The notes beneath the pieces were generated by a model. That model had not been told where the DNA came from. It did not search any database and saw only the letters and a program-made list of their open reading frames with translations. This document shows positions 4,379 through 6,101 of a stretch of DNA of 6,101 nt, in pieces. Every line of letters starts with the position of its first letter. Position 1 is the first letter of the stretch. The translations under genes were made by a program, and so were the position numbers. Source of the DNA: Promethearchaeia archaeon (GTDB lineage: Archaea > Asgardarchaeota > Lokiarchaeia > Sigyniarchaeales > SOKP01); contig JAHQWX010000120.1 in the NCBI GenBank assembly GCA_029856375.1, forward strand, positions 1 through 6,101, read 5' to 3'.

Positions 4379-6101
4379 TGGGTAATTCTTCATCAAAACC
4401 TGAGACAAAATTTTCGCCAAGATAAACAATATTCACACTATCTTCGTTATATCCTGCAGGCACAATAATTTCAACATAAAAATATCCGGAACCATTGGTA
4501 GATTCGGAGCCATTCCAATATAAATCGTTTCCAAAAGCATCTCTTACTGTAATATTTACTTTAGCGCCTGATACTGCGCTTCCATTATCGTATTGTAATG
4601 TCCCCCAAATTTTAATAACTTCGCCTACAACAAAGGTACCACTCGTTGTATTGTAGTAACCATCAACCACAACGGTTCCTGCCGAAATATTTAATGGTTT
4701 CAGTTCACTGCTATTAGAAGACATAAAATTTGGCTGGGAAATAAACACTGGCCCAGACCAATCTGTAATAGAACCATTAAAGTCGACTCGTAGAAAGTAT
4801 TCGCCAATTGGGGTACTGGAATCCACTTTAAACCTAAATTCGTAATTCCAATTCGACGACGATGTAATCAAATCTGATTGCGTGTAGCCAACATCAAAAA
4901 TGAAATGACTTGAAAGGTCGTCCATAGTCTTGTTGAACATTAATATACTCACATAAATTTGCTTTACTTTTAAGTTGGTATAAGTGTCATTAACATGACC
5001 TGATATGGTTATCCAATCAACATTTCTAGTTACACTATTCGTATCTGCGTTAATTTCAACCTTTTTACTCCCATTAAGAACAATAAAGGTGTAATTTAAA
5101 AAGTCGTAGCCGTCTAATTGATAATGAACCATTAATTTATGGGGGCCCACAGCCCACGAATCATTAATTGGGGTAATAAATTCAACGATACCATTTATAT
5201 TCGTTAGACCAGATGCAATCAAGAAGTCGTCGTATACATCGTAGAGTCGAACATATCCATTGAAGATCTCACTTCCTTGAGTCGTAATTTTTACAGTAAA
5301 GTTAATGTAATTTGAGCGATTGAAGGATTCGGGTTCGTTAGAACCAGTATAAGAAGGTAAAGACTCTGTTCCATTTATCCAAAGTTCGATCAGCGCATCG
5401 TAAGGATCTAAAACTTTAAGTTCGTTGTAGCCGTCAGAAGAATTCGCAAAGTTGTCGTTTGGGGCTAAATCAAACCAATAATTATAAGGAGAGGATGTGT
5501 AATCGAAGACTTCAGCTACAACAACCTTAACAGTATAATTTTTAGCGGGAGTAGAATCAGATACTTCAAAATCTAGATTAAATTCGCCAGTTTGTCCGAC
5601 TGTGTATTCAGAATCATTTAGATAATGAACTTCTACAGCTCCATCGTACATCTGGAAATACACTCTACTATTTAAAACCGGCATATCGTTTTGTTTATCT
5701 TTTACATAACCGTGAAGGTTGAATACTGTGTCATAGGAACCGCTTCTATTGATAATTGAGGGAGTCGGTCCAGAAATCAAGTCGACATAAATTGATTCGT
5801 TCAAAACGAAGTAAGAATAGTTATATACTCCACCAAACGAGGCTCTAATTAAGTGCGGACCGGCTGCTAGATTTCCGCTGTCCAAATCGTATATGATTGT
5901 TGCATAACCATTTGCATCAGAATCATCGCTCCCAATGAGAGTGTTATTTGTAACATCAAAAAAGTTAACAGTTTCTCCAACGAGCGGGGAGCCTCCACTC
6001 TGAAGATATGTAGTTAAGTTTAAATTTTGAGTTCTATTAACTACGGGATTCTCGGCGTTAGAACTAACAGTGTCGTTTATCCAAAAATCAAAAATAAAAT
6101 A
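4371..6101 (-). CDS. Large exported repeat protein, C-terminal 576 residues (5' end off window)
   Basis: The frame is open from the right edge to TGA at 4373-4371; I translated the first 72 codons by hand. A TTG at 5885 is internal: the sequence before it is continuous domain sequence of the same kind. No hydrophobic segment is present in this part, so a signal peptide must lie upstream, and the C-terminus (ends EELPRS) has no membrane anchor. The protein is entirely beta-rich modules with about 26 N-x-S/T sequons, typical of a glycosylated archaeal surface protein. Modules alternate A-B-A-B with a period of about 235 residues, followed by a last domain (window residues about 473-572) containing GEVIKIWGTLQYDNGSAVSG. 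That last domain resembles the second Ig-like domain of the next protein. Not identified as a named family; Ig-like or adhesin-like repeats are the best description. It may associate with the membrane-anchored neighbour, since the genes are five bases apart. Confidence 0.85.
   Translation of the reverse strand, partial: YFIFDFWINDTVSSNAENPVVNRTQNLNLTTYLQSGGSPLVGETVNFFDVTNNTLIGSDDSDANGYATIIYDLDSGNLAAGPHLIRASFGGVYNYSYFVLNESIYVDLISGPTPSIINRSGSYDTVFNLHGYVKDKQNDMPVLNSRVYFQMYDGAVEVHYLNDSEYTVGQTGEFNLDFEVSDSTPAKNYTVKVVVAEVFDYTSSPYNYWFDLAPNDNFANSSDGYNELKVLDPYDALIELWINGTESLPSYTGSNEPESFNRSNYINFTVKITTQGSEIFNGYVRLYDVYDDFLIASGLTNINGIVEFITPINDSWAVGPHKLMVHYQLDGYDFLNYTFIVLNGSKKVEINADTNSVTRNVDWITISGHVNDTYTNLKVKQIYVSILMFNKTMDDLSSHFIFDVGYTQSDLITSSSNWNYEFRFKVDSSTPIGEYFLRVDFNGSITDWSGPVFISQPNFMSSNSSELKPLNISAGTVVVDGYYNTTSGTFVVGEVIKIWGTLQYDNGSAVSGAKVNITVRDAFGNDLYWNGSESTNGSGYFYVEIIVPAGYNEDSVNIVYLGENFVSGFDEELPRS
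4758..5048 (-). repeat. Protein repeat module B2
   Basis: Second copy of module B in the large surface protein. Landmarks: ISGHVND, then a strand with SILMF, then SSTPIGEYFLRV. The corresponding landmarks in B1 are LHGYVKD, YFQMY and DSTPAKNYTVKV. Confidence 0.6.
5049..5393 (-). repeat. Protein repeat module A2
   Basis: Second copy of module A. Landmarks in order: LWINGT, FNRS, VRLYDV, FLIAS, INGIVEF, VGPHKL, NYTFIVLNGS. All have a counterpart in A1 in the same order with small length differences. Confidence 0.75.
5481..5765 (-). repeat. Protein repeat module B1
   Basis: First copy of module B in the window. It shares G-x-V-x-D near its start and STP followed by an alternating strand near its end with B2. 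The similarity is weaker than for A1/A2. Confidence 0.6.
5778..6095 (-). repeat. Protein repeat module A1
   Basis: First copy of module A. Landmarks: FWINDT, VNRT, VNFFDV, TLIGS, ANGYATI, AGPHLI, NYSYFVLNES. Its left boundary is close to the window edge, so the module may begin earlier. Confidence 0.75.

Noticed and set aside
4365..4400. Possibility that the two surface-protein genes are one gene broken by a frameshift.
   Set aside because: The downstream gene has its own ribosome-binding site and a clear signal peptide right at its start, so it is a separate exported protein.

Overview
The window reads as a five-gene, single-direction block on the minus strand of an AT-rich archaeal genome. 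The evidence for an archaeon is indirect but consistent. The ribosome-binding sites match the archaeal GGAGGTGAT type (GTGAT, GAGG, GGAGTTGA). The surface proteins are crowded with N-x-S/T sequons. The gene set (MoxR ATPase, DUF4350-like membrane protein, DUF4129-like modules, Ig-like surface proteins) is of a kind found in archaeal genomes. The Lys/Asn/Ile-rich proteins and A-rich leaders would suit an Asgard (Promethearchaeota) or another AT-rich lineage, but nothing in the window settles the phylum.

Transcription runs from high to low coordinates. (1) 6101-4371: the C-terminal 576 residues of a large exported protein made of alternating beta-sandwich-like repeats. Its start lies off the right edge. 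(2) 4365-2785: a secreted, single-pass membrane protein with three Ig-like domains outside, one transmembrane helix, and a DUF4129-like helical domain inside. (3) 2729-2361: a small soluble protein that is essentially a free copy of that cytosolic domain. (4) 2340-640: a four-helix membrane protein with a DUF4350-like extracellular domain and a cytosolic helical tail. (5) 580-1: the N-terminal 193 residues of a MoxR-type AAA+ ATPase, cut by the left edge. The complete spacers are 5, 55, 20 and 59 bases, and none carries a U-run terminator for this strand, so one operon is likely. No gene-free stretch exceeds 60 bases, and I see no RNA gene, mobile element or CRISPR array.

Working model (inference): the MoxR ATPase acts from the cytoplasm on related helical modules carried by the membrane proteins and by the free 122-residue protein, and so controls assembly or remodelling of a glycosylated surface structure built from the Ig-like proteins. 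It resembles the known MoxR-DUF58-transglutaminase (TgpA) gene neighbourhood. Here, however, the DUF4129-like module is attached to an Ig-like stalk rather than to a transglutaminase, and is also present as a soluble copy. A DUF58 protein would be expected just beyond the left edge.
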